Source: Sporolactobacillus kofuensis
GTDB taxonomy: Bacteria > Bacillota > Bacilli > Bacillales > Sporolactobacillaceae
Reading direction: 5' to 3'
Length of the DNA: 64,000 nt
NCBI RefSeq assembly: GCF_042660205.1
Contig: NZ_JBHSTQ010000005.1
Location: forward strand, 1 to 64,000
The notes below the pieces were generated by a model that was given only the letters and a program-made list of their open reading frames with translations, was not told where the DNA came from and did not search any database. Of the stretch, positions 33,283-41,541 are shown one piece after another (the first letter of the stretch is position 1; the number at the start of each line of letters is the position of its first letter). A program made the position numbers and the translations under genes.

Positions 33283-34758
33283 ATGAGTGAACGTTATTTT
33301 GATCTGAATATTGAAAAAGTCCTCGATAACTGGGAGGTATACCACGCAGTGCGCGAAATCATTGCCAACGCGCTTGATGAGACGCTCCTTACAGGTTGTC
33401 GGAAACCTGAATTTGTGAAAGACGGGGAGGGCTTTTGGCATGTCCGCGATTACGGTCGTGGTCTGAACTATGAACACTTCACGCAAAATCAAAATTCAGA
33501 GAAAGTGCAGTCCAGTGATGTCATTGGTAAATTTGGCGTTGGGCTAAAGGATGCATTGGCCGTTCTTGATCGGGCGGGACGTTCTGTGGTAATTGACTCT
33601 AAATACGCACATAATACGCTGGCAATGCACCGTAAAGAAGGCTTTGATGATGTGCAAACACTACATGCCGTCTTTGCTGATTCGCTTCATCCCGACTTTG
33701 AAGGTACCGAATTTACACTGCAAGTAACAGATAAAGAAGTTCAAGATGCGAAGAAGTTATTTTTGTATTTCGAAGAGAAGACACCGCTTGATATAACTTC
33801 ATTTGGTGAGATATATCAAAAAGGTGGACAATCTGCAAGCATCTATGTAAACGGGGTAAAAGTTGCCGACGAAGAAAACTACACTTTTGATTACAACATT
33901 ACAAAAAAGAACGCCGCTTTAAAAAAAGCTCTAAATCGGGAGCGTTCTGCCGTAGGTCGTACAGCGTATTCTGCAACCATTAAGAGTATGCTACTTAACA
34001 GTTCTACACTTGAAGTAATCTCAGTATTGCTTTCGCAGCTTAAGAAGATCCCCGAAGGTACGCAGGGGGACGAGATCAATTACATGGACGTTCAGGCATA
34101 TGCAATCAAGAAATACAACGCATTGAAGCCAACAGTCTTCATGTCTTCTCTCGCTGCATATGACCTCACTGAAGATGATAAAGAGAAGATTCGAGACAGT
34201 GGACGAGAACTTGTCATTGTGCCGGATGCGGTATTTGACCGAGTGAAGAACGAAGATGACGAAAACGGTGACCCGATTGGCACGTTTGACGTGGTTCGGC
34301 AGGAATATAACGATAATTTCGAATATGATTGGGTAGAAGATACAGCATTAACAGCCAAACAACAGCAGAACTGGAAACTTCGAACTCAATTATTGGAGTA
34401 CCTAGAATTATCAAAGTGGGACAAACGAATCAAATTATCCAAAACAATCAACGAGTATACATCAGGCGATGTGCGCGGTGTCTATGATTCACAGTTAAAA
34501 TTGATTGTCTTGAAACCAGCGGTACTGAGTAGTGCCGCATCTTTCTATGAAACTTTGATTCATGAGTTGGTGCACGCAACGACGGGATATTCAGACAACA
34601 CTCGTGATTTCGAGAATGCACTGGGTAAGTATATTGGTAAACTGGCTGTGGACATGTTTGCTAAACAAAAAAATGGGAGTCTTGCTGTTGAAAAAACTGT
34701 TGATTCAGCTTCTATGACTAAGGCTGATGGATTCTTTAGAAGATTATTCAAAAAATAG
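33283..34758 (+). CDS. GHKL ATPase fused to an HExxH metalloprotease motif
   Basis: The 491-aa product starts with a GHKL (Hsp90/MutL-like) ATP-binding domain: N-box EIIANALDE at 25-33, DYGRG at 56-60 and GKFGVGLKDAL at 82-92. A middle region of about 250 residues is unassigned. Near the C-terminus HELVH (427-431) sits in an IHELVHATTGYSDNTRDFE context, a zincin-type metal site with a candidate third glutamate about 15 residues on. The ATG at 33283 has GGAGGAG 6 bases upstream. It is a monocistron between attR and a broken ATPase gene. An ATP-triggered protease, perhaps of a defence system, is inference. Confidence 0.8.
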   Translation: MSERYFDLNIEKVLDNWEVYHAVREIIANALDETLLTGCRKPEFVKDGEGFWHVRDYGRGLNYEHFTQNQNSEKVQSSDVIGKFGVGLKDALAVLDRAGRSVVIDSKYAHNTLAMHRKEGFDDVQTLHAVFADSLHPDFEGTEFTLQVTDKEVQDAKKLFLYFEEKTPLDITSFGEIYQKGGQSASIYVNGVKVADEENYTFDYNITKKNAALKKALNRERSAVGRTAYSATIKSMLLNSSTLEVISVLLSQLKKIPEGTQGDEINYMDVQAYAIKKYNALKPTVFMSSLAAYDLTEDDKEKIRDSGRELVIVPDAVFDRVKNEDDENGDPIGTFDVVRQEYNDNFEYDWVEDTALTAKQQQNWKLRTQLLEYLELSKWDKRIKLSKTINEYTSGDVRGVYDSQLKLIVLKPAVLSSAASFYETLIHELVHATTGYSDNTRDFENALGKYIGKLAVDMFAKQKNGSLAVEKTVDSASMTKADGFFRRLFKK

Positions 34759-34839
34759 TCTGCAGATTTGGAAATGAGTGAGGAATTAGTAAACGATATA
34801 ATGACTAACCTTTGAATTCAACAGTAGATTCGATCCGTA

Positions 34840-35339
34840 ATGATGGACGAGATTACTATTAACTTATCTAAACATGAATTTAATGACGGCATAAAACAGT
34901 TCAAGGATCCGGAAGTTGTTCTGAAACGAAAGAATTTTATTTTTGCAAAGAACGGATCTGGAAAATCAACATTTGCGTCGGTTATTAGGACACAGCTCTC
35001 CGATAGTCACGACGTTCCTGTGTATAACGGCTTTGATTCTATTCTGGGTGAGAGAACGAGAATTTCAATGCTTTCGCTTTGGCGGTAAACGCGAGGGAAA
35101 ACGAAAAAGCAATCAAAAAGAAACAAGGTCTACTCGACGCCAAGCAGATAGAGTTGGAACGTGTTCTGCATGAAATTAACGAACTGGATGATTCACTACT
35201 TTCTAAGAGTAGATCAATCGAAACGAGATGGAAGATAACTAAGGTTATTTGGAAGATAATATTGCTTCTGAATTCAAAGATTTTAACTGATGACCAAAGA
35301 GTCTTTAATGCAAACAGGCATCAAGCCAGCCTTGGTTAG
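34840..35339 (+). pseudogene. Truncated, frameshifted AAA_13-type ATPase
   Basis: The first 70 residues, from MDEITINLSKHEFNDGIKQF, include a perfect Walker A (FAKNGSGKSTF) of the AAA_13 type seen in RloC/PrrC-like anticodon nucleases and related ATPases. Near 35049-35060 the frame shifts: reading on in the other frame gives NENFNAFALAVNARENEKAIKK, a natural continuation, then a coiled-coil-like stretch to about 35230 that breaks down. The large remainder of such a protein (500-800 residues) is missing. It is a decayed gene 80 bases after the GHKL gene. Confidence 0.75.
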
Positions 35340-35365
35340 GTTTGATACCTATTCTTTATTTTTGA

Positions 35366-36249
35366 TTACGTTCTCAGCTTGATGATTTGTTCTACAGTTA
35401 ATCCGGTTAGCTCGGAGATGGTGTGGAGTTCCATTTTCTTTTGGAGCATGCGAAGTGCCATTTCTCTTTGGGCTTCAGCTTTTCCCTCTGTTTTCCCTTC
35501 GGCTTTACCCTCAGCCTTACCTTTCTTCAATCCGCGATCATAGAATGAATTCGGCCATTTGATTACTTGTTCCCGCTCATCTTTTGGTAATGCACGTACT
35601 TCCTTCATGAGTTGGTCCACCTCATCTTCATTCAGATTTAAATAGGTTTCAAAAAACCGTTGATCATGCTGCTTCGCGCTTCATCAAGCTGCAAACTGGC
35701 CATCTGTTTTAGGAAGGAAAGCCGAACTGCTACTCGTTCCTTCTTATTATAGTTCATTTTACTCATCAAAGCGGCACTAACAGGATTGTTCCCATGCATA
35801 AATGTACGCCAACTCATCTTACTCAATTCCATCTTGAAAAAACGGAAGGTCATGGCATCAAGAAATGGTGTTTGGATTACAAATACATTGGGTTCATCTC
35901 TTATTCCATCATAGCTGAAAATGGCGATGGGTAAAATAGGTTTTCTGAATTTTAAATAAATCATTGAAAAGTAGATGAACATTCGCTGAGGAAAGTGTTT
36001 CTGATGCGTATTTTGTGCTTCAATGTGAATAATGAGCACGCAATTCTTTTTGTTTTCCTTAAATTGAGCTTCGGCAATCACATCGGCACGTTTTTTATCA
36101 CCATCAATGAGATCAGGAAATAATTCTTCTGATAGAAATTTCTTGTGTGCTAAATCGAGTGCGGAGAAAACTTCTGGGAAAAAAGCTTCAAGGAATTCGT
36201 CAAAAAAATTGTGTAGCAATTCTTTAAAAAGGCGGTCGTGATCAGTCAC
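35366..36249 (-). pseudogene. Rpn-family PD-(D/E)XK nuclease, one-base frameshift
   Basis: Two adjacent frames, 36249-35638 and 35620-35366, together form a normal-length (about 294 aa) Rpn/PDDEXK_2 protein. The first has the nuclease core (KKRADVIAEAQFKENKK, then IIHIEAQNTHQKHFPQRMF). The second ends in the usual KGKAEGKAEGKTEGK repeat and an EQIIKL tail. Adding one T to the run read on plus as A6 at 35651-35656 restores NGFFETYLNLNEDEVDQLMKEV across the joint. Rpn proteins are mobile recombination-promoting nucleases. It may be a true pseudogene or a sequencing error. Confidence 0.85.
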
Positions 36250-36313
36250 TCAGTCACGCTCCTTTGAGGAAAAGATGGAAAGTGGGGAAAAGCTTTAATA
36301 TAACTCCATGTGA

Positions 36314-36688
36314 TCAGCAAAAGTAGAGTGGTTGATTTTCTCGCTCGGCGCGTTCCATACCGCCAATGAGTGAACGGATTTCCTGTTTAAAGTTTACTTC
36401 CGGCCAATGAGCGGTTAGCTCGTATAATCGCGGCGCAACTCGTCGACATTCTTCTACCGACAAGCTGCCATCGCAGTCTGAGTGGTCAAGTAGCGGGAGA
36501 ATTTGGTCGTTGAAATCAGAAAATGGGATCGTTCCACTGAATCCTGCCATTTGATTCAAGTCCATACCTATTTCAGCAGCCAGCATTCTTCTGAACACAT
36601 GAAAAAGCCCATACGTCCAATACGCGTCACAGTGACTAAAATTAAGGCCTATCACTCTCACTCCTTTTGTCGTTTTATTCATTATCAA
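36314..36688 (-). CDS. Conserved small protein of unknown function
   Basis: The 124-aa product has the pattern GLNFSHCDAYWTYGLFHVFRRMLAAEIG, then SDCDGSLSVEECRRVAPRLYEL, and ends GGMERAERENQPLYFC. I know similar small proteins from actinobacteria and firmicutes, with the DCDG.LSVEEC segment and LxFC end conserved, but no function is known. Paired Cys/His residues could bind a metal. It is transcribed alone in the accessory region. The start could be ATG 36682. Confidence 0.7.
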   Translation of the reverse strand: MIMNKTTKGVRVIGLNFSHCDAYWTYGLFHVFRRMLAAEIGMDLNQMAGFSGTIPFSDFNDQILPLLDHSDCDGSLSVEECRRVAPRLYELTAHWPEVNFKQEIRSLIGGMERAERENQPLYFC

Positions 36689-36842
36689 TTACAACTTAAT
36701 TCAATTGCAAATGACGATAATGCTAAAAAGGAGCAGATGTCAGGGCTTACATCGGTTGGAAAAATATAGATTGGACTAGATTTATCTAGAAAAAGAGCAA
36801 AATCAACTAAATTGTTAATCTGTGATTCACGTTATTCATACC

Positions 36843-36953
36843 ATTGTCACGCCAAGATCCGGTTCCCGATCGGCGTAAACAGCTGCTGGATCGATTAATA
36901 CGGGTAAGCATCTGCCAATAACATATAGTTACCGTCTCATAAATCACAGTCGA
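36843..36953 (-). pseudogene. Fragment of a fructosamine-kinase-like gene
   Basis: About 110 bases match the intact gene at 40592-40704 at roughly 80 percent, in the same orientation, covering the HGDLWGGN to DPAAVYGD catalytic region. Both flanks are unrelated. The remaining gap (36689-37164) shows a strong 10-bp inverted repeat at 37022-37060 (AATGACATGA and TCATGTCATT) and a TTGACAG/CTGTCAA hairpin at 37103-37125, but no gene. Confidence 0.7.
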
Positions 36954-37164
36954 CGAGCTTGTTTGGCTAATTGAAGAAGGCATAGAGTGATACAATCACT
37001 CACGTCGCCAGAAAGAACTAAATGACATGACTCTGGTTGAGAACCAAAATCATGTCATTCAGCATAGTGGCTAATTCTATTATTTTTCTTGACTGTCTGC
37101 TTGACAGGGAGTAACTCTGTCAAATTTTTGTGGCCAATTCATCCCAATTGGATTACATCGACTG

Positions 37165-37749
37165 TCAATCAATGACTTCCAACAATGCAATATAAAGATA
37201 AGAACTAGACTTGGCAACCGGATCAACGTGGCCAATAGATCGTTCACGTAAATAACTTGACCGCCCTTTTTTGGCTTTCATATTCTTTGTTTTCTCAACA
37301 CAATCATTGATATATTCTTTAGTTAATTTATGTTCAGCAAATGCCTTGCTGGCAGGATCCCATAAATCAATTAATGTCTTCATGCCTACATCAGATTTTC
37401 CGCGCTTCTTCATTGCTTTAGTCGCTTCAACCAATAAAACTTCTAAACGAGTTTCCCCGTCCTTAACTAAACGAGCCATAGTTAAAAAGGCGGTTCCATA
37501 CAAGGCACCTGATGCTCCGCCAATGGTGCTGACCAATGTCAGAGCAACCGTTCGGAAAACCAAGGGCATAGTCTGTGGATCCTCTTCTTCCAATGCTTTT
37601 TTCGTAGCTTGAGTTCCTCGATTTAAGTTCGTTCCATGATCGCCATCACCAATTGCAGTATCAATTTCATTTAAGAGTTCTACATTATTCTTTACATAGT
37701 CCGTCCATAAGATGATCCATTTTTTTGCCTGATTGATTGTTAATTCCAT
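37165..37749 (-). CDS. dhaL: Dihydroxyacetone kinase, ADP-binding subunit DhaL (locus 1)
   Basis: DhaL holds ADP/ATP and passes phosphate from DhaM to dihydroxyacetone bound by DhaK. The 194-aa product has DTAIGDGDHGTNLNRGT (three metal-binding aspartates), the TIGGASGALYGTAFL loop and a GRSSYLRERSIGHVDPVAKSS segment. It follows dhaK by 21 bases. No dhaM lies here, unlike the complete locus at 56167-59030, so phosphate would have to come from that DhaM. The DNA differs clearly from the second copy, so this is an old paralogue. Confidence 0.93.
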   Translation of the reverse strand: MELTINQAKKWIILWTDYVKNNVELLNEIDTAIGDGDHGTNLNRGTQATKKALEEEDPQTMPLVFRTVALTLVSTIGGASGALYGTAFLTMARLVKDGETRLEVLLVEATKAMKKRGKSDVGMKTLIDLWDPASKAFAEHKLTKEYINDCVEKTKNMKAKKGRSSYLRERSIGHVDPVAKSSSYLYIALLEVID

Positions 37750-37770
37750 GTATAAATCCTCCTAAAAATA

Positions 37771-38766
37771 TCACCAAGAAATAGCATCCGTTGGCGCTTC
37801 CAAGTACTCGATCCAATTATTTTCAAGTTTCATCAATGTTAAAGATATTCCATGCATATCTATGGCAGTAACTTTATTTCCCACCTTAGTAAACGAAACC
37901 TTAATTCCTTTTTCTTTTAAAAGATTCAAAACATCGTTAGCAAATACAAACTGTTCCATTAAAGGAGTTGATCCCAACCCATTAACCAAAACTGCATAGT
38001 CACCAGTATTATGATCATAGGATTTCAAAATTTTATTAATTAATTCTTCTGCGATTTGTTTCGATGGTGCAATTTTTTCTGTTGAGAATCCACGTTCATT
38101 GTGAATACCCACACCATATTCCATCTGATCATCATCCAGTTCAAAACCAGGATGTCCTACCGCGGGGACAGTAGCGGCGCTCAGAGCAACAGCGACAGTT
38201 TTTGTATTATTGATGACTCTTTGACCAAGCTGTGCTAGTTCGTGTAATTCCATGCCCTGTTCAGCTGCGGCACCACATATTTTTTCTACTAAAACCGTGC
38301 CGGCAACTCCTCTTTTGCCTTGTGTATCCTCTGCATCATCAGCAGCAGAAATATCATCATCAACGAGAATAGATTCAACTTTAATATCATCGAATTCTGC
38401 TAATTCTTTAGCCATATCAAAGTTCATATCATCGCCAGCATAATTTTTTACGATCAAAAGAACGCCTTGTCCCTTATCGGCATATTTAATCGCTTCATAG
38501 ATCTGATCGGGAGTAGGTGAGGTATTTATCTGACCACATACAGCCGCACAAAGCATACCTTTGCCAACATATCCTGAGTGTAGCGGTTCATGTCCACTAC
38601 CACCGCCCGATACGACGCCAACCTTTTTATCGTCCGAGAAGGCGGCATCATTTCTCGCGATTGCAAGTGTTCCGGGAAGTATTTTCAGTTTTTGGGGATA
38701 ACTGGAAACAATCCCGTGAACCATTTCAGAGACGATATCATCTATATTATTGATTATTTTTTTCAT
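37771..38766 (-). CDS. dhaK: Dihydroxyacetone kinase, substrate-binding subunit DhaK (locus 1)
   Basis: DhaK binds dihydroxyacetone covalently through a histidine. The 331-aa product has VVSGGGSGHEPLHSGYVG, the PTPDQIYEAIK and LIVKNYAGDDMNFDMA segments and VNGLGSTPLMEQ. The histidine lies in GVGIHNERGFSTEKI, where most DhaK proteins read GIHGEPG; the copy at 57282 has the standard form. The altered loop may mean a different substrate or a regulatory (DhaQ-like) role. It begins 300 bases after a perfect sigma-54 promoter, behind a broken glpF. Confidence 0.92.
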   Translation of the reverse strand: MKKIINNIDDIVSEMVHGIVSSYPQKLKILPGTLAIARNDAAFSDDKKVGVVSGGGSGHEPLHSGYVGKGMLCAAVCGQINTSPTPDQIYEAIKYADKGQGVLLIVKNYAGDDMNFDMAKELAEFDDIKVESILVDDDISAADDAEDTQGKRGVAGTVLVEKICGAAAEQGMELHELAQLGQRVINNTKTVAVALSAATVPAVGHPGFELDDDQMEYGVGIHNERGFSTEKIAPSKQIAEELINKILKSYDHNTGDYAVLVNGLGSTPLMEQFVFANDVLNLLKEKGIKVSFTKVGNKVTAIDMHGISLTLMKLENNWIEYLEAPTDAISW

Positions 38767-38957
38767 AATCAGCTAGCTCCTTTAAAAGACATAGTTTTTC
38801 GAGGCAGATTGATAAGACGAATAGCAACGTTTGGTAATTCAGAAAGTGATGTAGGCGAACATTCATGCTTATCAAAGCAAAAGAATGAGCCTAGGCTTTT
38901 TTTCCTGGGCTTCCTTCGAGCTTCATCGTGATTAAATAAGATACGCCTCCTTAGATT

Positions 38958-39028
38958 TTTTTTTAGAACAGCATGCGCAACTGCACCATCACTTAGAAAA
39001 ACCATGAGTGATGTACCGATCAATTCGC
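38958..39028 (-). pseudogene. N-terminal stub of glycerol facilitator glpF
   Basis: Read on the minus strand, GELIGTSLMVFLSDGAVAHAVLKK matches the first residues of the intact GlpF at 58323-59030 (GELVGTFIMVLLGDGAVANVILKK). After the KK the similarity stops, and about 200 bases of unrelated sequence lead to dhaK. The rest of glpF, with both NPA motifs, is deleted. Confidence 0.8.
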
Positions 39029-39078
39029 CTATAAACCTTCTCTTTTTAGTGCCTTCTTTTTTTTACTATTTTAACACA

Positions 39079-39094
39079 AGCAATTATTGTGCCA
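39079..39094 (-). promoter_or_regulatory. Sigma-54 promoter of dha locus 1
   Basis: On the minus strand the sequence reads TGGCACAATAATTGCT, a perfect -24/-12 element (TGGCAC-N5-TTGCT), about 50 bases before the glpF stub. Confidence 0.88.
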
Positions 39095-39133
39095 ACTTGT
39101 AGGGGAACAAGAATGGCGTTGCAATTAGTATTT

Positions 39134-39153
39134 CCAAATTATAGTTTGGTAAA
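39134..39153 (-). promoter_or_regulatory. Candidate activator site (UAS) of dha locus 1
   Basis: On the plus strand CCAAATTATAGTTTGGTAAA (with CCAAA/TTTGG arms) lies 40 bases upstream of the sigma-54 element. A related sequence, CCAAATAGGAACATGGTAAA, occupies the same position in dha locus 2. Confidence 0.5.
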
Positions 39154-39419
39154 AAAGCGCAACGATTTTATTCTTTTTGGTGTTATATACCAAGAGAGAG
39201 CGCTATGCAATTAAATGTTACTCAACCACAGAGGAGTATGTGCCAGGTAACATCTCCACACGCCTAGCATGACAAAAGTGTCATCCAACTGAAGCCAATA
39301 TGTTCATGTCTCTTACGACACTTTAAAAAATAGATTCATGGTCATTTTCTGTGAAACAAGAAAAGTTTTGGGCACGAAAAACTCGTAAATTCCTGTCAAT
39401 ACTTTGGATAACCCAACCC

Positions 39420-39725
39420 AATGGAGAAATTTACGAGTGAAAACGGAAATCCGTTTACCTTTAGGATTGCCTGAATTTAAGATTACTCAACCCGAATGAT
39501 CTTGAAAGTCGATGCTCAATCAGGACCTGAACGCTGTCCCTTCTGTGGTTTTATAACCATTGAGAGGAAATGATAGGTGTCCACCTCGAAAGGTTCGGGA
39601 TCTGGATCTTAGCACCGTCAGCGGGCAAATGAATGTGGGCTACAAAACGGTTGAGCGAATCTACTCTACTATGCGATTGCCCAAGACAAAGTGGTCTCAG
39701 TGCATCCTTTGCCGGTGATACTAAG
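39420..39725 (+). pseudogene. ISL3-like transposase remnant
   Basis: An N-terminal transposase start, from GTG 39435 (MKTEIRLPLGLPEFKITQPE), is followed after a frame break by LKVDAQSGPERCPFCGF, the zinc-finger start of ISL3-type transposases. Further on, CPPRKVRDLDL and VGYKTVERIYST segments are separated by deletions. A CTCGTAAATT/AATTTACGAG inverted pair brackets 39383-39437. It no longer encodes a working enzyme. The 39158-39420 stretch shows several small hairpins and no gene. Confidence 0.6.
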
Positions 39726-39740
39726 GAACTATATAACATT

Positions 39741-40208
39741 TTACGAGGGTTCTTGTCGAAATAAAAATGATTTTGAATCTTCGCCATAACTTCTTTCACC
39801 ATATTTTTTAAATCCAAGTTTTTCATAAAAATGATGATTTCTTTTGGAGTAAGAAGGCGTTTCGACTTTCCAACTTTTTATAGTGTATCTATTTTCAACA
39901 ATTTTCCAAGTAGCTGTCCCAATACCTTTATTAATAAAATTTGGACTTATGCAAAAGTATACCAATATTTGATTTGTCTCATCAAGAGATATAAAACCAA
40001 CAATTTGACTATTACCCTTCACAATAAGAAAAGTGTCTAAGTTGGGATTATTCAAGATTTTTTCTGCTAATTTCCCATCAGAATATCCAGGAGGTCCACC
40101 TGTAACTCCAGTGCCAAAATAAAATGCTGTATCATAATTAAACGCCTTAGTCATCAGATCTGTGATCAATTGAATATCTTTTTCTTCTGCGGTGCGTAAA
40201 TTAATCAT
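39741..40208 (-). CDS. GNAT-family N-acetyltransferase
   Basis: The 155-aa product begins MINLRTAEEKDIQLITDLM, with the central IVGFISLDETNQILVYFCISPNFINKGIGTATWKIV holding the acetyl-CoA loop (NKGIGTA) and ending with KRNHHFYEKLGFKKYGERSYGED. GGTGGG precedes ATG 40208; a longer frame to 40262 has no support. Its 3' end abuts the transposase remnant, and the last residues (LFRQEPS) may be foreign sequence. The substrate is unknown. Confidence 0.8.
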   Translation of the reverse strand: MINLRTAEEKDIQLITDLMTKAFNYDTAFYFGTGVTGGPPGYSDGKLAEKILNNPNLDTFLIVKGNSQIVGFISLDETNQILVYFCISPNFINKGIGTATWKIVENRYTIKSWKVETPSYSKRNHHFYEKLGFKKYGERSYGEDSKSFLFRQEPS

Positions 40209-40399
40209 TTTATACCCACCAATTCTTATATAACGATCAATATTCCTACTATTCCATTGCACACAAAAGTGAAATGAGTGTAGATAATCTGGGTATCTAT
40301 GGGCTTATAGGCTCTTTTTTGATTTGCTATGGTACTTTAATAGATTATTGTATTTGCCAAAAACGAAAAAATTTGAAATTGACATGGTTTCAACAATCA

Positions 40400-41257
40400 T
40401 TAATTTTCATTTATAATCCCACGCAACGTTGCGGAAACACTGCCAGCATAACTCATCCCGAATTTATGCAGATGAATCATCAGATAATACAGCTGATAAA
40501 ACGCCAAACGTTTTTCATAGCCTTCGTCAAACGGATAAGCGGTGGAGTAAGCTCGGTAAAATTCAGAGGTAAAGCCGCCAAAGACCGTAGTCACGCCAAT
40601 ATCCAGTTCCCGATCGCCGTAAACCGCTGCCGGATCGATTAATGCGGGGGATCCATCCGCCAAAAACATATAGTTACCACCCCATAAATCACCATGTAGC
40701 AGCACCGGTCTACTCGGATGGTGTGCTAGCTCAGACATAATGATGTCACGACTTTTTTCGTACAATATGACATCATCGCTGGACCACAGTCCATTCTTTT
40801 GGAGTAACGAAGCAAGCACATCCAGACGCCGGTTGACGAACAATTCCGTCCAGGAATCCGTCCAATCATTATTGAATGAAATGCTGGAACCTGAATAGGG
40901 ATAATCAAAGCCAAACTGGCCATTCGGGCTTTCATGTCGATGAAGATGGGCAACCAGTTTTCCTAGATCCGATTGTTTCCCCATGCCGTGCTCAAGATAA
41001 TTAAGCAGTAGATAGGCATCACCGTTGATCTGCCCGCTGGTGATCACCCTCGGAGCAAGAATACCGGCTTCTTTAAAAGCTTTTAAGCCGGCGATTTCAC
41101 TTGCGTAGAAACTTTGAGGATGATTCGGCTGAACGAGGAGAAAATAGCTTTCCTTGCTCGTGTCGATTCGGTAAGCCTTATTGACGTCGCCTCCGCCAAT
41201 CTGTGTAACCTGCCGCACATCCTCCAGCGGTAACTGATTTATCCAGTCATTGACCAT
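40400..41257 (-). CDS. Fructosamine kinase family protein
   Basis: The 285-aa product belongs to the fructosamine/ketosamine-3-kinase family of phosphotransferases, which phosphorylate ketoamine adducts so that glycated amines decompose. It has IGGGDVNKAYRIDT (nucleotide loop), the catalytic loop VLLHGDLWGGNYMF and the metal-binding segment LIDPAAVYGDRELDIGVTTVFGG. Length and motif spacing are standard. It is transcribed alone. A 110-base copy of its catalytic region lies at 36843-36953. Confidence 0.93.
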   Translation of the reverse strand: MVNDWINQLPLEDVRQVTQIGGGDVNKAYRIDTSKESYFLLVQPNHPQSFYASEIAGLKAFKEAGILAPRVITSGQINGDAYLLLNYLEHGMGKQSDLGKLVAHLHRHESPNGQFGFDYPYSGSSISFNNDWTDSWTELFVNRRLDVLASLLQKNGLWSSDDVILYEKSRDIIMSELAHHPSRPVLLHGDLWGGNYMFLADGSPALIDPAAVYGDRELDIGVTTVFGGFTSEFYRAYSTAYPFDEGYEKRLAFYQLYYLMIHLHKFGMSYAGSVSATLRGIINEN

Positions 41258-41541
41258 CGCTCTTCCTCCTCTTCATCACAGTTGTTGACTCTAATTATAA
41301 AACTTTTGAGATTAATTTATTAATCGGAGAATGATTGATTATGCTATGTTCCTCTGTAATGAATCAAAAAAAGGGTGGGGTTTTCTTTTTACGTTGATTA
41401 TGCTGCTTGATTTTATCCAAAAGTCGACAGTATTGCCTGAACTCCTTGTTTTTGCACCAAATGACCAAGCATGAAATCGGATTTTTGACGGTTACTGTGC
41501 TATATTCGAGGTGATGAAGAATGATCGAGGAGGAATGTTTG

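Noticed and set aside
37103..37125. SigA promoter TTGACAG reading towards plus
   Set aside because: The TTGACAG is half of a hairpin with CTGTCAA, and no -10 box or gene follows at a suitable distance.
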